A stretch of 64,000 bases of DNA. It comes from Dastarcus helophoroides (taxonomy: Eukaryota; Arthropoda; Insecta; Coleoptera; Bothrideridae). A program made the position numbers and the translations under genes. A model generated the notes under the pieces. It saw nothing but the letters and a program-made list of their open reading frames with translations, was not told where the DNA came from and ran no database searches. Each line of letters begins with the position of its first letter. Position 1 is the stretch's first letter. Below are positions 47,213-57,965 of this stretch, piece by piece. The stretch is taken from contig CM053333.1 in assembly GCA_028583605.1 (NCBI GenBank), positions 29,429,302 through 29,493,301 of the forward strand, written 5' to 3'.

Positions 47213-47442
47213 GTGATATACTTATTTAGCAACAATTAATTCCTACTTAGATTTTTCTTACAGATTTGAGATAGACATTTGTGAAGTGCTATACATCCTA
47301 CTATATATTACATTGCATTTGGTTACTCATTCCTGTTGCTACATTGCCAAATCTACATCTATAGCACTTCACAAAGGTCTAATCTCAAATCTGTAAGTAA
47401 AATCTAAGTAGGAGTTGAGTGTTGCTAAATAAGTATACCATT

Positions 47443-47490
47443 GTAGAATCCCTGATGATGAAGCAAAAATAAAACTTCGAAATCTTGGAA
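47443..47490 (+). ncRNA. hammerhead-ribozyme-like motif, 5' direct repeat
   Basis: Core CTGATGA (47452-47458), stem GAAG/CTTC with an A-rich loop, then GAAA (47479-47482). The step after GAAA reads TCTT and not GCTT, so the minimal stem III of the 3' copy is broken here; this copy is probably inactive. Confidence 0.45.
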
Positions 47491-47599
47491 ATAGATAAAA
47501 AGTATTCTTTACCTGTACCTTCACTGATCGACTTACCCTAAAACAAAATTAATTAACATTCCCTACGATCATAAACGAAAAACTAATAAAATACAAAAA

Positions 47600-50064
47600 A
47601 TGGGTTTTTTTGATAATATTACATCTGAATATGGTACACAAACGACACACCTACTGAAAAGTTGGTGCAACAAAAACATAAAAAATTCCTCACTGATAAA
47701 CCATCGCATATTCCTACTATAATGTAAGAGAAAAGGTTTAATTCTCAACCATATTGCACACAGCCTAAAAAACCTATGGACCATAGTCACAGATACAAAC
47801 ACCAAAGGAAGAACAAATATAATCAACCTAAATTCACTAATAACCAGCAAAATCTTAAAACTAGAGATACAACAAACTAACTATAAATTAAACAAAGTAA
47901 ACCAAGAACTACAAAACATAAAAACTGAATTGACTTCGATTTTACCAACTAACATAATCAATGAATTCGACAAAAAGCAAAAAATCATATTTAACAGAAA
48001 CTTTCACAAGGTAAAGGCAGCTAACATACACAAAACTGATAAATTAAATCAACTAAATAATACAAACCCCATAATCCAAGAGAAATGGTTCAAGAACTTA
48101 ACAACAGTACACATACCTGAAATGGTAAAAAACACGTTAGCACTAGGCCCAAAATTTAACTTAAAAACAACAGCCAAAAACATTAAAATGGGAAGTTTAC
48201 TCGCGGATGTTGAAAACATTATAGACAAGTTACCAGAACACTTAAAAGATTTTTACAAATCAAAAATAGCCAGTATTGTCACCACATACATACATGCACA
48301 CAAAGAAGAAAAGAATCCAGCAGACAAAATCATGAAACAAGTCAAAGAGTTCCTAAAAACAAATGATAATCTAATTATAGTAGAAAGCGATAAAGGGGGG
48401 GTAACAGTGTTGATGGATAAACTTCAGTATCAAGAAGGAATGATGGACATATTAACAGATGAAGCAAATTTTAAGACACTAAAAAAGACCCAACAATAAC
48501 AATACAGGGAAAAGCAAATAAGATCATTTCAGATTTAAAAGCCAGTAAGAAATTAACACTAGAAGAAGCAAAAAAAACAAAATATATAATGCAATATACC
48601 CAAGGATTTATGGGAATCCAAAAATCCATAAAAACGACTTTCCCCTTAGACCAATAATAGCTAATTTAAATAGCCCAACTTCCAATATCGCAATCATTTT
48701 AACAACAATTTTAACAAATGCATATAACAAAGCAAATCAATATTATACTAAAGATATGTTTGAATTTGCCAAATATATGAACAACAAAATTATCCCAAAC
48801 AACCACAATTTAATATCACTCGACGTAGTAAACCTCTTTGGTAATATTTCTAAAAAAAGAATTTTAGAAGTAATAAGAAAAAATTGCGACAATATAAATA
48901 AACATACCAACATCAAAAAAACAAAATTTCTGGACATGATCTCCTTTGTTTTAGACAACAACATTTGCATGTATGATGGTATAATATTTAAACAAACATT
49001 TGGGTGCTCCATGGGTTCAAAACTCTTCCCAATTTTGGCACAATACGTCCTGGACGATTCATTAGATGTCTGCATACCTCCATTACCATTTGAACTGGGT
49101 TTCATGAAAAAATTTGTTGATGACATGATTTTAAGCATACCAAGAGGCGAAAATCAAACCATCCTGGAAATATTTAACTCGTATGATGGTCGAATAAAAT
49201 TTACTATAGAAGAAGAAGTACACCAGACAGTTCCTTTCCTAGACACTAAAAGTTATGAGAAATGAAAATCAAATTTTAATAGATTGGTATCAGAAACCAA
49301 CGTCATCCAACAGATTCATCCACTACAACTCGGATCATTTGCAATCTATAAAATTAAATTTCATTAAACAAATGAAACATAAAATACAGACAATGTGCTA
49401 CACATCTCTAATACAAAAGAATCTATTGATACTTCAAAGTGAGTTAACTGAGAACTCGTACCCAAAAGGACTAACAAGCAAAATCTTATTTAGCCTGAAA
49501 AGTAACAGCAGACCGCAATTACCCCAAAGACAAACACAGCAGAACGGCACAGAAATAACATCAACATACGTCTCCATAACTCAAATAACAGGACTCATGA
49601 ACAACATAATCCAAGCTCTAAAAAATGAAAAACATCAAGATATCAACCAAAAGCAGTTACAAAATTGGAAGTTCACAGATAAAACTGAGAGACAAAAAAT
49701 ACCAACACAACTACAATCAAATGTCATCTACTCGATAGAGTGTAATTGTAGACAGGTATACATAGGACAAACTTCACAACTTCTAAAAAGCAGATTAGCA
49801 TGCCACAGAAGTGACATTGCAAAACAGGTGAACAGGTATGCTCTAGCCATCCATACTAATGAAAATAACCATGCAGTAAATTGGGACTCAGTTAGAGTGT
49901 TGACTCAGGAAAACAGCTATAAAAAAAGATTATTTATGGAGATGTTTTACATTAACAAACATGAAGCGAGAATAAATAGGAAAACTGACACAGGAAACCT
50001 CAGTAACATATACACCTACTTACTGACCTTTCCTTATCTAGACCTGTATGATGGACCATTATAA
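47600..50064 (+). pseudogene. Penelope-like reverse transcriptase with GIY-YIG endonuclease
   Basis: The polyprotein primes cDNA on a nick made by its own endonuclease. The start at 47600 (MGFFDNITSEYG) shares the frame of the next 260 codons, with one in-frame stop at 47720-47722. The N-terminal region ends with NLIIVESDKGGVTVLMDK, a PLE hallmark. Frameshifts near 48490 and 48600 precede the PKIHKNDFPLRPIIAN-type box. The frame 48756-49265 has SLDVVNLFGNI (first catalytic aspartate), FGCSMGSKLFPILAQ and KKFVDDMIL (the YxDD-like box), then PFLDT. After a shift near 49255 the last frame runs to 50064 with IYSIECNCRQVYIGQTSQLL, the GIY-YIG nuclease, plus arginine and histidine in SRLACHR. The endonuclease sits at the C-terminus, as in canonical Penelope. 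Breaks: one stop and three frameshifts. The motifs are otherwise well kept. Confidence 0.93.
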
Positions 50065-50665
50065 TTCAGGTGAATTAGTCTTGTTTGACTTTGTTTTTTT
50101 TATATATTTGTACAACAAAATTTTTTGTGTATGGTTGTCCTCTCTTCAATATGATTTTTATGAGTTTTATGATCAAAAATAAGGTTAACTTGCTTTTATG
50201 TAATTTTTATGTCTCATTTTAAATTTTGTTTTTCTTTAAACATTTACACTTGTTTAGGAGAAGGTATTTTCAATATATCATCACCCCTTTACTTACAGTC
50301 AAATTCAACAACACTCTGCAAAACCAACTCACAAAGAACAAATTTTGGAGATAACACAAATTGGGAATTGCACAATTAATTTCAAGCAATAACTATTCCG
50401 CCAAAATCCAAATGTGAGTTGGTAACTTATAACATCCAACTATTGCAACCCTGATTGTCAAACTCATAACCAAAGAAAAGGTCCAACTTTCACAAATAAT
50501 AAAAATTAAGGAATAACGAACCATTCTATTCCCAAAAGGACCTAAATGTTGGTAAAATCGAAATATAAATAAGATATTTGTATGTAGCAAGATAAACACA
50601 TGTAGGTAAAACTAATTTTATTGTAACTTAACCTAACATTTTGTAAAAACACGTGTAAAATTTTA
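50065..50665. other. PLE 3' untranslated region
   Basis: AT-rich sequence between the PLE stop codon and the 3' terminal repeat, with no frame of note. Confidence 0.6.
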
Positions 50666-50820
50666 TAGATTTGGCAATGTAACAACAGGAATGATTATCT
50701 TTAAGTAACCAAATGCAATGTAATATATAGTAGGATGTATAGCACTTCACAAAGGTCTAATCTCAAATCTGTAAGTAAAATCTAAGTAGGAATTAATTGT
50801 TGCTAAATAAGTATACCATT

Positions 50821-50890
50821 GTAGAATCCCTGATGATGAAGCAAAAATAAAGCTTCGAAAGCTTGGAAATAGATAAAGAGTATTCTTTAC
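50821..50890 (+). ncRNA. hammerhead-ribozyme-like motif, 3' terminal repeat
   Basis: Core CTGATGA (50830-50836), one extra base, a perfect five-pair stem II GAAGC/GCTTC (50838-50842 and 50852-50856) with an A-rich loop, GAAA (50857-50860), then GCTT: A-G/C-U would form the two-pair stem III known from minimal type I hammerheads, with U at the cleavage position. Stem I has UCC/GGA next to the core and, beyond an internal loop, GAAT/ATTC and GTA/TAC (50821-50826 with 50882-50890). PLEs are known to carry such motifs. Confidence 0.6.
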
Positions 50891-51617
50891 CTGTACCTTT
50901 ACTGATCGACTTACCCTAAAACCAAATGAAATAACGTTCCCTACGATCATAAACGAAAAACTAATATATATACATATACATACATACATACGCCTTTGTC
51001 TTAAACTTCTAGTGTGGAATAGCCAAGTAGAATAAAATGAAATCTCATATGTTATATTGTTACGCATATTTGTAAAAAATTAGCAATATGGATTTTGCAG
51101 ATTTGAAACAACATTCCGAATCCTGAAAATTTCACCCCTAAATTAAAACTCTTTGGGTGACAGTTGCAATCAATAAATTTTTATATGGGCTGGCAATGGC
51201 TCATTTCTAGGCTCTTTTCATATTCTATTTAAAAATATTATAATTGGATTCATTTAATAACTACTATTTAGGCATTATTATCTTTACCACCATCGCCTGC
51301 AGCGCGCGTCTGGGTCTCGTAATTGTATCTTAATAACTATACAGGGTGGCTAAAATATATAGCACTAAATGGGATTATGTAAAAACGGTTTGACATTTAA
51401 ATTTGATGCTTGGTGAGGTTAAATTAGTCTTAAATACCCATATTTTGATATGAGTTTGATTAGTTTTGTACGACTGGTACAAAACTGGTGTTTGTCAGCG
51501 GCAGCCAGTTACAATTTTTTTAATGGCAAACTAGGTTTAGTTTGGTATCATTTGACAGGTAATTGCTTTAGAATTAGAAAAGGGTTTGTTTACTTTAGGA
51601 TATCGAAGAAAATTAAA

Positions 51618-51719
51618 AACCAAATGAGGTCCTATAAATGGCCTCCTAAGTTTCCAGACGTGACTCCCATGGACTATTTCTTCTGGCTACATTTGAAAGG
51701 CTTATTTGAGCAATTGTGA
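51618..51719 (+). pseudogene. Tc1/mariner-type transposase fragment
   Basis: The end of the frame 51450-51719 reads KWPPKFPDVTPMDYFFWLHL and KGLFEQL, close to the WPPRSPDLTPLDFFLWGHLK signature around the third catalytic residue of a widespread group of arthropod Tc1/mariner-like transposases. The upstream part of that frame lies in the terminal inverted repeat and is not protein. Everything before the third catalytic residue is deleted. Confidence 0.7.
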
Positions 51720-51992
51720 TTTTCTTCAATTAATTAACTTAATATCCTAGTTCATATTTTTTGTTCTATTAAAGTATTTGTGTATTTTTTTAAATTTTCT
51801 TCGCTATTTTAGAATACACAAGCCAAATGACACCAAACTAAACCTAGATTGCTATTTAAAAACTTCAAGATATCTGGCTCTGACAAACACCAATCACAAA
51901 AAAATAAATGAAACACATATCAAAATATAGGTATTTATGGTTAATTTAACCTCACCAAACATCAAATATAAATGTCAAACCAGTTCTACATA

Positions 51993-52397
51993 CAGTAGAA
52001 CTTCGTTAATCTGACCACGATGGGACTATATTATAATTAATACAATACATTTTATTTTATTTTTTATCCATATATATGTAATATTTTTAAATAATATAAA
52101 TAATAATAATAATTTAAAAAATAAAATAAAAGGCAAAACTGTTTCCTCCTGCAGATTAGAATGGCAAGCTTTTACATCTCCAGCATTCCATATTTTTAAA
52201 TGTATCAAAAGGGAAGAAGTAAAGATATCTTTTAACGTGCCTTAAACACTTCAAAGGCATATCTTGTTTACAAAAGTTACATAGGAAAAAATTTGCTAGT
52301 TATACATTCAAAAATATTAATTTTATGAGTAATAAGATGAAGGTCGTTTTATCCGAAAATTCGGACCATCGGAGGCCGGACCAACAGGGTTCTACTG
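51993..52397. mobile_element. Tigger/pogo-type MITE, 405 bp
   Basis: The left end CAGTAGAACTTCGTTAATCT (51993) and, inverted, CAGTAGAACCCTGTTGGTCC (52397) share CAGTAGAAC and further positions, bordered by TA (51991-51992 and 52398-52399). The CAGTAGAAC start and a CGATGG tract are usual for pogo/Tigger MITEs. It has no coding capacity and is inserted in the right arm of the element at 51342-52433. Confidence 0.82.
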
Positions 52398-52495
52398 TAA
52401 TTCCATTTGGTGTAATACTTTTTATGCACCCTGTATTTAATGACATAAGGACTAAACCCGTTGCATAAATTATTAAATAAGATTTGAATATCATG

Positions 52496-54356
52496 CAGTG
52501 TTTCCGCTAGTATGCGGAGGTAGAATATCTCCGTTAAGGAGAGAGATATCGTTTTAATTTTTTGCAACGTTGCCAAACTCGCTTGGCTCTACAATCTAAA
52601 AATACTTTTGATTATACAGGGCGTTCTGTATTCTCTGGGCAGATGGTAACTTTGTTTTTTTTTTAAATTACAGTCTACATATTTTAAGCTATTTTCAAAT
52701 TTTACTCATCATTTTAGTGGAGGTTTTATTCGCTTTTCCTATATCTTTATCTCTTATTTTCCAAGATATTTTGATTTTTTGTAGAAAATAATTTTTTTTC
52801 ATCTCTCAACAAAAAGTTTATAGTTTTTAGAATTTAAAATATAAAGCTCTTTATTTGCATGGTAATTATTCAAATTAAAAAACTAAAAATACTTAGGAGA
52901 CCTGAAAATTATTATACAGGGCGTACAAAGTTAATTTTAAATTTGTTAATTTCAAACAACAAAAACTCCTTTTTTTGTTAAATAGAACACCCTATATTTT
53001 ATTACACCACAGGAAGCACCAAAGAATGGTGCATTAATTTACTTAAGCTTTCCCCTACACCTAAAATTAATAGTCTTTTGGAAAATTTCGGTTTTGTGAA
53101 AAATGGGCTTTATGCCTGGGGTTATGGTCATTATAGCGGCAACAGTTGTGTACGTTTGATCAACATGTATTATAAACCGTAAAATGTATTCATTAAAAGC
53201 ACGTTGCAAAAAAAATTGATTTAAAAGGAATATTGCCACAGAAAAATGGAAAATTTGCTGTCTCTTTTGAAAATGTTGTTATGTTAATATCTGATGATAA
53301 GGGATGTAATAAGAGTGCAACTTATTCTTAATTAAGGATCTAATAACTACGTTCTTCAAAATTCGAAGATTATCATTAATTTTTTTTCACTTAAAGGTAA
53401 ATTTTAAATAACGAATGCAACAGTGCTAATTTAATCATTGTGACATGGTCTCCCAGTTTTTTTATAATTATCCTTCTGTAAAAGCTGATTTTTCATTTTA
53501 GAAAACAGTTAAAACAGGGAAATCTTTGTAATTAGGATGATTTGTCTCGTAAATCGGTGAAACTAACAATCAATTATCACGAATTTCGCCTGTGGTGTAC
53601 AACATATCGACTAAATTGTTCTTCACTGTAATTTATGCTGTTTACTACTATTAAACTTAAAGTGTTTGAACAAAACATCATAGACTGGTGTTTAAAAAAT
53701 GCTGACTACGTTTTTAATACCAATTAAATCAGAGAAAAAGTATTTTTTTCAAAAAAGCTAAATTTTCCAAAAAAAACCATTGAGTTTAGCTATATGAGAA
53801 GCTAAGGAAAATCAATGTGTCTTCCTTTGATGCTTCCTATGATGCAATAAAATATGGGGTGTTCTATTTTGAAAAAAATGAGTTTTTGTCTTTTAAAATT
53901 ACCAAATTTAAAATTAATTTTAAACACTCTCTATAATAATTTTAAATTGTTCTAAGTGTTTGTGGATAGCCTAACAATTCGACTTATTACTAAGAAAATA
54001 CCAAAGCTTTACCCTTTCAAACCTGAAAAGCATTAAATTTTTACTAAAAGATGAAAAATTTTATTTTCTAAAAGAAATCAAAATATCTTGGAAAATACCA
54101 GATATGGGTGTAGAGAAAGCCGATACAGCACCGACTAAAATTATGAGCGGAATTCAAAAAAAGCATAAAATATATAGGTTGTAATTTAAAAAAACGAAGC
54201 TACCATCTGCACAGAGAAAACAGAACAGCCTGTATAATCAAGACTATTTTTAAATTGTAGAGCCAATTTAGCTTGGCAACGTTGCAAAAAAAATGAAAGA
54301 ATTGGCTTTTTCCTTAAAGGGGATATTTGACCTCCGCCTACTAGTGGGACACACTG
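52496..54356. mobile_element. 1.86-kb foldback-like element with ~600-bp inverted arms
   Basis: The ends CAGTGTTTCCGCTAGTATGC (52496) and, inverted, CAGTGTGTCCCACTAGTAGG (54356) continue into GCGGAGGT. The arms stay complementary for about 600 bp (52496-53100 against 53740-54356), with shared GCAACGTTGCCAA or its inverse, CAAGATATTTTGATTT, GGGCAGATGGTA and GAACACCCTATATTTTAT. The ~640-bp loop shows no transposase. Clear target duplications are not seen; TA borders only the right end. Confidence 0.82.
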
Positions 54357-54994
54357 TATGTTTTACTTAGTTTTTTAATATACTTTACTATCTGTTACTT
54401 TTAGTAAATAAATTTTCCTCTGACTAATATAAGTTGATCATCTCGACGAAAATGAAGTACGCTAATGCTTATTAGCAAGATTTAGTTTCTGTATTATGCC
54501 TCTCCATTTGTTTACAAAGAAAACCTCATTAAATGAATAGGCATGCTTTGTTTAACATTTTTAGGTTAATATGTAACTCAATTTTATGATCCTGGCGAAG
54601 TAAGGGAGAGACTTTTCTCCGAGTAGAAAGGAGGAACGATATTAGATGCTCTATCACTTTAATCACGTCCTCCGTTAAAGCCTTGGGGAAATTTGTGTAA
54701 ACAATTTACTAGACAATTGAGCTTTTTCTTTAAGTTGCACATGCATGGATATTGAAGACGCAGATGCGTATAAAATTACGGGCATTGTTTATGTAAAGGT
54801 TAAATCTAGAGACTTTTATTTAAGTTAAAAACACGTGATACCACTAAGCAAAATAAAACTTTATATGGGAATAAAATAAAACTTAAGTGATATATGACCC
54901 CTTGTAACCTACAAAGTACTCGTAAACCGCAAAAGCTACATTTAAAAATTTAAAAGATATTGTTGTCTTGCTTCCTAAGAAGAATATATTGTTG
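54357..54994. other. AT-rich spacer
   Basis: No gene, repeat or element end recognised. Confidence 0.45.
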
Positions 54995-55319
54995 CACGTT
55001 ATCAGTTCGAAATTGAAACTTCATGAATTGTAACCACTTTATTTCCAAACTGATCTCGGAACACTACTATTATAATTCACTTAACTGACCAACTGACTAA
55101 TTCAATGTTTAATTAACTAACTGAGGGAAAGACGACCGCGTATATTTATAGGTGACGTTCCGGTTTCTAGACGAATCTCCTTACAGATAAGATTATCGCT
55201 TGCGGAAATTTCTGGAGCGCTTATCTGCCGTTTAATTAATTATCGTGGCCGCTTCCCATTATTAAATTTTCTAGAAAATTTCTTACTAATACAAATTTTT
55301 TAACTACATTTTGTTACAA
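54995..55319 (-). mobile_element. solo LTR, Ty3/gypsy family
   Basis: Starts TGTTGCACGTTATCAG and ends TTTTGTTACA. The minus-strand TATA lies in ctataaatatacgcgg (about 55138-55153), and AATAAAGTGG is near 55040. It is the copy most similar to the LTR end attached to the gypsy coding remnant at 16694. The flanking tetramers atat and ataa agree at three of four positions. Confidence 0.83.
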
Positions 55320-55339
55320 TAAAATGTATTGATTTTATG

Positions 55340-57292
55340 CAGGGCTTCGACTGTTATTATTTTAGTGCCGGAAAAAAAATTATATAGATTCAGCTACGGT
55401 TTTCGCTCCTACAAAAATAGCGGTTTTTTCCGGTTTTCGGTTTTTGGTTCCGCTCCGAGTGAGTCATTTTTAATTGTTTATTTAAAAGAAAGAAAATATT
55501 TTGGGTAATCTCGAAACGAAAGTTCAAATTTCAAAAAAGGATATAAAATTTAGGAAAAATCTTCTAATTAAAATTTAAAATTTTGATTTAAGTTGAAATT
55601 TTAAGTATAGAGTCATTTTTTTTAGAAACTGTAAACTTGTACTCTAACTTTTAAAATAAATAGAATTTAAAATTAAAAACTTTAGATTTCAAAATGTTGA
55701 GTTAAACTATTTAGAGATAATGTTAACACTTTTTAAGTTTCAACATAAAATAAAAAAAGTCTACATCTGAATTTGAAGTAAAATTTTCAGGAAAAGAAAA
55801 TAACAATTTTAAAATTTTGCAAAGAATTCCAAATTAAAAAAAAAGTATTAAGTTGCAAAAGTCTGATTTATACTAGAGATTTTAAGTTTCGAGAAGATAC
55901 TTAAACAAACGAGTTAAAAGTCAAATTGTTATGAATAAAATGAAACCTTTAGAATTTTTTTATATAAATTTAGAGTTTTTTTTCAAATTTTGATAACTTT
56001 CGTAAAGTGTGGGTTAAAATTTTTTTAATGTCGTGTTTCAATTCAATATTCCGAGCAAATCATTCAAAGTTAGGCGTAACAATTGCACCGTTCTAATAAT
56101 TAAAATGTTGATTCAATCAATGATCAAAGTTCGAAAAAACAATTCTTCATAAATAAAAATTTTTCGAGATTTGAATTACTTCTAGTAATTATGAGTCTAT
56201 TAGACATTTGAATTTAGAGATTACTGCGTAAAGATTAAAAAAAATCATAATTTAAAAAAAGACTACATTTCATGTTTAAGTCAACATAGTAGAAAAAAAA
56301 TTGCAATTTAAATATAAAATTTAAAAAAAAATGTAAAAATTTCGAAAAAAAAGGTAAATCTTTCTTTTCTATCTTTTATGAAAATTTTAAATTCTTTTTA
56401 GACATTTTTAAGTTTTCAAGAAATTTGGAGCAAACATTTCGAAGTTATGTTCGAAATTTTATTATGTTCTGAAGAATCCAATTTCAGATTTGAAATTTTA
56501 ATTTTTTTATGACAAAAATGGTCTAAATTTAAAGTGAAAACTATCATCGTTTTTTGAAACGGTCAAATTTTGATTGAAAGTGAAAAACGTTTGTCAAAGA
56601 TTAAAATTTAATAACTAATGAGATTTCCATTTTTTTCTTCGATGTTTTGAAATTGGCTTTCTTTATTTTGGTATGTTTCCTTGTATTTTTATTTTTTGTT
56701 TTCTTTGTTCCTGAAGAAGTCCCCTACGATGGTGGGCGAAACGTCGAACACTTTTAGTAGTTCTTTGACACGGTCCAATCCCGGAAGAAGTATATCCTGT
56801 ACAGGGATTAATTGATTAGAACGATTGAAATAATAGGAAAAAATTGAAATTGTAAAAACTCACAATTTTGAGAACCTAGATGAAATTGAAGAAAATATTC
56901 AAAATTTATTTTACAAAAATTCTACATAATTTTGATTCAAATGTCGAAATATTTAAAAATAAACGTCAATATTTCTAGAAAAATTCAAAATTTAAAGCTG
57001 ACCTTTATGAGACAAAATAAAAATAAGTTTAAATTCAAAATTTTAATAAAAAAGTCTTAAGTTTAAAAAAGACTCGTTAACAATACAATAATAAAAATAA
57101 TCTAGCGAAAATATTGGGTTGTAATTCGAGACTTTCAATGTAAAGTTGAAATTGAAATGGGGAGGTTTTGTGGACTTTTGAATCTGCACAGAACCGAAAT
57201 AAATCGATATTTTCTTTTAGGTTCAGTTGCGGTTTTCGTTCCGACAGAAATAACGGTTTTTTTCGATTTCCGGTTTTCGGTTCAAAGCCCTG
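55340..57292. mobile_element. hAT-like nonautonomous element with 8-bp duplication
   Basis: The ends CAGGGCTTCGA (55340) and, inverted, CAGGGCTTTGA (57292) are flanked by attttatg (55332-55339) and attttagg (57293-57300), seven of eight matching, as expected for hAT. Both subterminal regions contain GGTTTTCGG-type repeats (about 55400-55450 and 57220-57285). The 1.7-kb interior is AAATTTCG-type low-complexity DNA without coding capacity, apart from a PLE-like hammerhead segment near 56706. Confidence 0.8.
56706..56750 (+). ncRNA. hammerhead-ribozyme-like motif inside the hAT-like element
   Basis: TGTTC (56706-56710) pairs with GAACA (56746-56750) as stem I. Between them are CTGAAGA (a valid CUGANGA core), an imperfect stem II (GTCC/GGGC with a mismatch higher up), GAAA, the self-complementary ACGT step and C at the cleavage position. 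All essential pieces are in order. One extra A precedes stem II, as in the PLE copies. Probably a transposed PLE or retrozyme fragment. Confidence 0.5.
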
Positions 57293-57484
57293 ATTTTAGG
57301 TTCCAATATATCCAGCTATTTTAAAAGAGGTGAAATAAATTCTACTATTTGTTAATCAAAATAACTGTCAATTATATCTACATATGTATAACAAAAAGTG
57401 TTTCATCTTCTACAAAAGCTATTGTGATACAAAGTCACTGCAGTTTTCGTTCAGAACACATCCTGCAGGCACAGTATCCTGTCA

Positions 57485-57521
57485 ATTCACGACCGGTTTC
57501 GCTGCTGTTGGAGCTCATCAG
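57485..57521 (-). ncRNA. hammerhead-like motif, array unit 1
   Basis: The minus strand reads CTGATGA (57521-57515), a stem II with an AACA loop and one mismatch, GAAA (57500-57497), and CCGGTC, a self-complementary ACCGGT step. The catalytic core is intact, but the 5' side of stem I does not pair with GTGAAT on the 3' side. Confidence 0.55.
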
Positions 57522-57739
57522 ATATAGATCAGATAGAAACAATGTAAACTACTCCGGGGGCTAATTCAGCTACCGGCATTAAATTACACTGTTGGCTCTT
57601 CTTAGCTTTCTTTAGATTTACTCTATAACAAAAAACGTTTCTTCTTATACCGATGTTATTGTAATACAAATACATCACCACGTCACAGTCTTCGTTGAGA
57701 ATACGTCCTAACTCTCGGTAGGGACAGCATTCTCTGTTA

Positions 57740-57782
57740 ATCCACGACCGGTTTCGCTGCTGTTGAAGCTTATTAGGTGGAT
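57740..57782 (-). ncRNA. hammerhead-like motif, array unit 2
   Basis: On the minus strand ATCCAC and GTGGAT form a perfect six-pair stem I. The core reads CTAATAA where CTGATGA is required (two G-to-A changes), then stem II GCTTC/GCAGC with an AACA loop and one mismatch, then GAAACCGGTC intact. The architecture is right and the core mutations would disable cleavage. Confidence 0.6.
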
Positions 57783-57922
57783 GCAGACAAACATATAGAT
57801 TTACTCTATAACAAAAAATGCTTCATCGTATACCAACGTTATTGTAATACAAAGACATCACCACGTCACAGTCTTCCTTGAGAATACGTCCTAACTCTCG
57901 GTAGGCACAACATTCTCTGTTA

Positions 57923-57965
57923 ATCCACGACCGGTTCCGCTGCTGTTGAAGCTTATTAGGTGGAT
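57923..57965 (-). ncRNA. hammerhead-like motif, array unit 3
   Basis: Identical architecture to unit 2, with the six-pair ATCCAC/GTGGAT stem I and the CTAATAA core. GAAA has also changed to GGAA. Inactive as written. Confidence 0.55.

Larger units (their letters stand above)
47117..50968 (+). mobile_element. Penelope-like element with direct and inverted terminal repeats
   Basis: A 3.85-kb PLE. Its ends have the composite structure typical of the class. A 5' inverted copy of the terminal repeat (47117-47355) is joined head to head to a direct copy (47356-47588), and a longer direct copy (about 50666-50966) closes the element. All three share GTAGAATCCCTGATGATGAA and CGACTTAC. The coding region between them is read on the plus strand from 47600 to 50064. 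Each terminal copy contains a hammerhead-like core. Confidence 0.9.
51342..52433 (+). mobile_element. CAGGGTG-ended mariner-like element, split by a MITE
   Basis: The left end CAGGGTGGCTAAAATATATA at 51342 and the right end, inverted, CAGGGTGCATAAAAAGTATT at 52433 are bordered by TA. The arms match over ~200 bp (GGTTTGACATTTA, TGGTGAGGTTAAATTA, AAATACC) once the Tigger MITE at 51993-52397 is removed. The MITE interrupts the right arm between ATTA and TGTA. Part of a transposase survives inside. Confidence 0.82.

Noticed and set aside
47569..49138. Minus-strand frames of 93 and 131 residues across the PLE
   Set aside because: Antisense to the RT frames that carry the recognised motifs.
50747..51067. 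Minus-strand 106-residue frame
   Set aside because: Lies across the PLE 3' terminal repeat and TA-rich flank; no motif.
57485..57965. The repeated GACCGGTTTCGCTGCTGTTG as a CRISPR-like repeat
   Set aside because: Only three copies at unequal spacing with similar, not unique, spacers, in a eukaryotic context; the hammerhead explanation fits better.
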